Assembly: GCA_046704385.1 (NCBI GenBank)
Contig: JBJKSB010000089.1
Span: forward strand, 1-64,000
Source: GH45 sp046704385
GTDB lineage: Bacteria; Bacteroidota; Bacteroidia; Bacteroidales; SZUA-534
Length of the DNA stretch: 64,000 bases
Reading direction: 5' to 3'
Shown: positions 60,812 through 64,000 of the stretch, one piece after another
Layout of the letters: each line of letters starts with the position of its first letter
Numbering within the stretch: the stretch's first letter is position 1
The notes under the pieces: model-generated
Database searches by the model: none
What the model saw: the letters and a program-made list of their open reading frames with translations, nothing else
What the model was told of the DNA's origin: nothing
Program-made: the position numbers and the translations under genes

Positions 60812-63508
60812 TTGCAGATTATTAAAAGAATATTTCACAAATCGGTAATTATATTAGCTCCCCTGATTTTGGTAGCTGGTTGCTCAACCAAAAAAAATAC
60901 ACTCATAACCCGTACTTATCATAATGTTACCGGTTATTATAATGTTTATTATAACGGTAAGGAAGCATTTAAAGATGGTGTAAAAAAAATTGATGATGCA
61001 TATAAGTTTAATTATTCATTGATTTTACCGGTTTTTGAATTCAGCAATGAAGATGCTGTGCGGGTTGCATATGCTGATATGAACAAGGTGCTTGAAAAGG
61101 GCTCAAAATGTATCCGAAAACATTCTATAAAGGCTAAACCCAAACGGAAAGAGGGAAAAAAGAAGGATGATAAATACCAGGCTTTTTATGATCAAAAAGA
61201 ATTTATAAAATGGGTGGATGCTTCCTACTTATTAATCGGGAAAGCGAATTTTTATAAACATGATTTTTATCCGGCTATTGAGACCTTCAACTACATTATC
61301 AGGGAGTATTCTGATAAGCCAATTAAGTACGACGGCTATTTATGGCTTGCACGTACCTATACTTTAATGGAAAAGTACGACGATGCCCTGGATTTACTCG
61401 GTAAGGTAGAATCTGAAAAAGACCTTGTACCTAAAGATTTGATCGGCCCTTTTGCTATGACTCAGGCTGATATTCTGATACGTACACAACAGTATGAATC
61501 AGCCATCCCATATATGATAAAAGGAATTGAAAATACCAAAGACAAAAGGAAAAAAGTAAGGTATCAGTACATTCTGGCACAACTTTATCAAAAAACCGAG
61601 CAGATAAAAAAGGCTTATGATGCCTATGGCAAAGTGGTGGAAATGAACCCTGATTATGAAATGACTTTTAATGCCAGGATTAACCGGGCCAGTATTTTTA
61701 ATGCCAAAGCACAGGATAGCAAACAACTGCAAAAAGAATTGCAGAAAATGCTAAAAGATGATAAGAATATTGATTTTCGCGATCAGATATATTATGCTTT
61801 AGGTAGTATTGCCTATAACGAGTCGCGTGATAATGATGCCATTGGTTTTTATTTGCTTTCGGCAAAATCGAGTACGGTTAATACAAACCAGAAGGCAATG
61901 AGTTATCTGGCTGCTGCCGATATTTATTTTGATCGGCCCGATTACAGGAATGCCCAATCATATTACGATAGTTGTATGACCTTTTTAAGCCCCGAATATC
62001 CTGATTATGCAAAACTTAAAAGTAAGAGCTCGAACCTGAACGATCTGGTGAAGAATCTTGTAATTATAGAACGGGAAGATAGTTTACAGCGAATTGCCAA
62101 TATGCCCGAAGCCAGTCGCAATGCCATTATTGATAAGATTATTCAGGATGTTATTGAGAAGGAACAGCAGGAAAAAGAAATGCTGGCTCAGCAACAGCAG
62201 GATTTAATGTACATGCAGCAACAAGGCCGGCAACTGGATGCCTCTTCAGCGGGGCAATGGTACTTTTATAATCCGTCAATGTTAGGTATGGGTCAGGCTG
62301 AATTTAAAAAGAAGTGGGGCGATCGTAAAAATGAAGACAACTGGCGCAGGAAGAATAAAACCGTTATGGATTGGGGAAGTGTTGCCAGTGGAGAGTCAGC
62401 CGGAAGTGATTCCAGCAATAATATTTACAGCAATAAAACCCGGGAATATTACCTGTTAAACCTGCCTTTGACAGATTCAGCCATGCAAGCTTCGAAAGAC
62501 AAAGTGGAAGGAGCTTATTTTGACATGGCAAAAATTTATAATGAGAGATTTAACGATTATCCATTGAGTATTGACGGATATCTCAATTTATTAAAGAACT
62601 ATCCCGATACGCGGTATAAGCTGATAACATATTATAACCTGTACAAATTATACTTGCTGACCAAAGACTATAATAATGCCGACAAGTACAAAAACATGGT
62701 TATTGATCAATTCCCAGAAAGCGATTATGCCAAAGTACTTAAGGACCCTGAATATTTTAAACAGCTTGAAAAGATTGAGAACCAGGTGAAATTTATTTAT
62801 CAGGCAACCTATAAATATTTTATTAATGACGAGTGTGACCAGGTGTATTATAATTTCAGATATGCCGATTCAGCTTTTCACGACAGTAAACTGGTGCCAA
62901 AATTTGCTCTTTTAGCAACCTTGTGTTCAGGTCATTCCGGCGATACCATTGCATTTAAAGATAGTTTGCAAAATTTCAAATTGCGTTACCCAAAGACAGA
63001 GGAGGCTGATTATGCCCAGGAAGTATTGAATGCTCTTGATCGCGGAAAGCATGAAGTTAAGCTTGAGGAAAAAGAAGAGTTTGGTGGCGACCTTGCAAAA
63101 GTGGAAAATACTGATTCTATTGATGTTTCCATGTATAATTACAACCCACAAAGCATACATTATTATCTGGTAGTGGTTAATAATCAGAAAACAGATGCAA
63201 ATCGTATTAAATTTAACCTTTCAAATTTTGATATAGATTATTATGATTTTCTGAACTTCGAAGTTAGTGACGAATTATTGTCAGCCGATTATACCCTTGT
63301 TACTGTCAGAAAATTTAAAAACCGGAAAATGGCAAGTAATTATTTTGAATCGATTCCGGTTGATGGCGAGGTTTTTTCCGGCATCGATGGAGATGCTTAT
63401 CGCGAGTTTTTAATTTCAAAGGAGAATTACGATATATTCTTAAAGGATAAAAACCTGGCACGTTATCAAAAGTTTTTTAATGATAATTACCTAAAACCGA
63501 AGAAGTAA
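60812..63508 (+). CDS. porW: type IX secretion/gliding lipoprotein PorW/SprE homologue
   Basis: An 898-residue lipoprotein. The TTG at 60812 is the only start that keeps the signal peptide and lipobox VAGC (Cys24), because an in-frame stop lies 12 nt upstream. The N-terminus (STKKNTLITRTYHNVTGYYN, VYYNGKEAFKDGVKKI) closely resembles SprE/PorW of gliding and T9SS systems. A long TPR array (about 120-430 and 560-680) and a Gln-rich coiled segment (about 440-480, QQQQDLMYMQQQGRQL) follow, then a C-terminal globular part. PorW/SprE is a T9SS-associated outer-membrane lipoprotein. The porX gene follows 91 nt downstream. Confidence 0.88.
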   Translation: MQIIKRIFHKSVIILAPLILVAGCSTKKNTLITRTYHNVTGYYNVYYNGKEAFKDGVKKIDDAYKFNYSLILPVFEFSNEDAVRVAYADMNKVLEKGSKCIRKHSIKAKPKRKEGKKKDDKYQAFYDQKEFIKWVDASYLLIGKANFYKHDFYPAIETFNYIIREYSDKPIKYDGYLWLARTYTLMEKYDDALDLLGKVESEKDLVPKDLIGPFAMTQADILIRTQQYESAIPYMIKGIENTKDKRKKVRYQYILAQLYQKTEQIKKAYDAYGKVVEMNPDYEMTFNARINRASIFNAKAQDSKQLQKELQKMLKDDKNIDFRDQIYYALGSIAYNESRDNDAIGFYLLSAKSSTVNTNQKAMSYLAAADIYFDRPDYRNAQSYYDSCMTFLSPEYPDYAKLKSKSSNLNDLVKNLVIIEREDSLQRIANMPEASRNAIIDKIIQDVIEKEQQEKEMLAQQQQDLMYMQQQGRQLDASSAGQWYFYNPSMLGMGQAEFKKKWGDRKNEDNWRRKNKTVMDWGSVASGESAGSDSSNNIYSNKTREYYLLNLPLTDSAMQASKDKVEGAYFDMAKIYNERFNDYPLSIDGYLNLLKNYPDTRYKLITYYNLYKLYLLTKDYNNADKYKNMVIDQFPESDYAKVLKDPEYFKQLEKIENQVKFIYQATYKYFINDECDQVYYNFRYADSAFHDSKLVPKFALLATLCSGHSGDTIAFKDSLQNFKLRYPKTEEADYAQEVLNALDRGKHEVKLEEKEEFGGDLAKVENTDSIDVSMYNYNPQSIHYYLVVVNNQKTDANRIKFNLSNFDIDYYDFLNFEVSDELLSADYTLVTVRKFKNRKMASNYFESIPVDGEVFSGIDGDAYREFLISKENYDIFLKDKNLARYQKFFNDNYLKPKK

Positions 63509-63530
63509 GGAAAATTTTTACCCATTTTAT

Positions 63531-63538
63531 TAACTTTG
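63531..63538 (+). promoter_or_regulatory. -7 element (TAACTTTG) of porX
   Basis: TAACTTTG fits TAnnTTTG and lies 61 nt upstream of the preferred start codon at 63600. It suggests porX has its own promoter apart from porW. Confidence 0.6.
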
Positions 63539-63599
63539 TTTGCATGAGGTGAAGAGCTAATAATCGCTTTTCCCTATGCAATTATTTAATGTTTTTGTT

Positions 63600-64000
63600 A
63601 TGCGCGAAATTGAAATACTTTGGGTAGATGATGAAATTGACCTGCTAAAACCACACATTATTTTTTTAGAATCGAAAGGTTACAAACTCGAAACGGCCAA
63701 CAATGGGAACGATGCCATTGAGATGGTTCGTGAAAAAGCGTACGACCTTGTATTTTTAGATGAAAATATGCCGGGATTAACCGGCCTGGAAACCCTTTCA
63801 AAAATAACAGATATCCGTGCTAAAATTCCGGTAATTATGATTACCAAAAGTGAGGAAGAGTATATTATGGATGAGGCCATAGGTTCGAAAATTGCCGATT
63901 ATTTAATTAAACCGGTAAATCCGAAACAGATTTTAATGGCGATTAAAAAGATTACGGATAAAAACCGGTTGGTAAGCGAAAAAACAACTTCAAATTATCA
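63600..64000 (+). CDS. porX: 5' part of PorX, response regulator of the T9SS (cut by the window end)
   Basis: The frame is open to the right edge, with 133 complete codons visible. The start is ATG 63600 (MREIEILWVDDEIDLLKPHI); an in-frame ATG at 63576 adds eight residues. A receiver domain is clear: acidic residues in WVDDE, the phospho-acceptor Asp in YDLVFLDENMPGLTGLE (about residue 54), Thr in VIMITKSE and Lys in YLIKPVNPKQIL. The ILWVDDEIDLLKPHI opening is distinctive of PorX, which carries a C-terminal PglZ/alkaline-phosphatase-type domain (outside the window). PorX with PorY regulates T9SS genes. The product is complete only beyond the window. Confidence 0.85.
   Translation, partial: MREIEILWVDDEIDLLKPHIIFLESKGYKLETANNGNDAIEMVREKAYDLVFLDENMPGLTGLETLSKITDIRAKIPVIMITKSEEEYIMDEAIGSKIADYLIKPVNPKQILMAIKKITDKNRLVSEKTTSNY

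Overview
The window looks like a chromosomal segment of a Bacteroidota bacterium, probably of the order Bacteroidales/Marinilabiliales. The DNA is AT-rich and most upstream regions lack a strong Shine-Dalgarno. Several promoters show the Bacteroidota -7 element TAnnTTTG, in two cases with a -33 TTTG/TTG exactly 19 nt upstream. Gene content agrees: head-GIN (DUF2807) lipoproteins, PadR-PspC modules, DUF4271, a type IX secretion (T9SS) sorting domain, PorW/SprE and the start of PorX. The order level is inference.

Layout. 1-3100 is a strip of leftward genes with no recognised function except an excisionase-like helix-turn-helix protein. It ends just 3' of an initiator tRNA-fMet gene and looks like one end of an integrated mobile element. 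3.4-9.8 kb is housekeeping: M23 peptidase, dxr, rseP, M17 leucyl aminopeptidase and pdxA. 10-22.5 kb is the least ordinary part. A DUF4384-type exported protein, a TPR sensor kinase and a NarL-type regulator (+ strand) face a 1486-residue exported WD40-caspase protein and two further exported proteins (- strand). 22.7-32.7 kb holds a GIN lipoprotein, a GNAT acetyltransferase, a haem-type TonB receptor with a small membrane protein, and a TetR-controlled EmrA/EmrB/TolC efflux operon. 32.8-42.3 kb holds a T9SS-secreted multidomain hydrolase, a PspC-PadR-PspC operon, an outer-membrane protein, a tRNA-dihydrouridine synthase and a second GIN lipoprotein.

42.3-47.5 kb is a leftward set: a sigma-54 activator, lptE, a TPR protein, secG and groES-groEL. 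48.8-53.1 kb is the translation cluster rplM-rpsI-rpsB-tsf-pyrH-frr. 53.1-64 kb carries a SPASM radical-SAM protein and an OmpA-like lipoprotein (- strand), then DUF4271, hemD, rnpA, an S41 protease, a glycosyltransferase, porW and the 5' part of porX.

How they fit together. PorW and PorX are, respectively, a T9SS-associated lipoprotein and a T9SS regulator, and the protein at 32757-35129 carries a T9SS type A sorting tail, so machinery and cargo are in the same window. PadR, two PspC proteins and GIN lipoproteins form a plausible envelope-stress set. The caspase locus combines an exported protease, a sensor kinase and its regulator and is the best candidate for an uncharacterised system. No CRISPR array, rRNA or intact insertion sequence was seen. 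All function calls come from motif recognition by eye; no database search was run.
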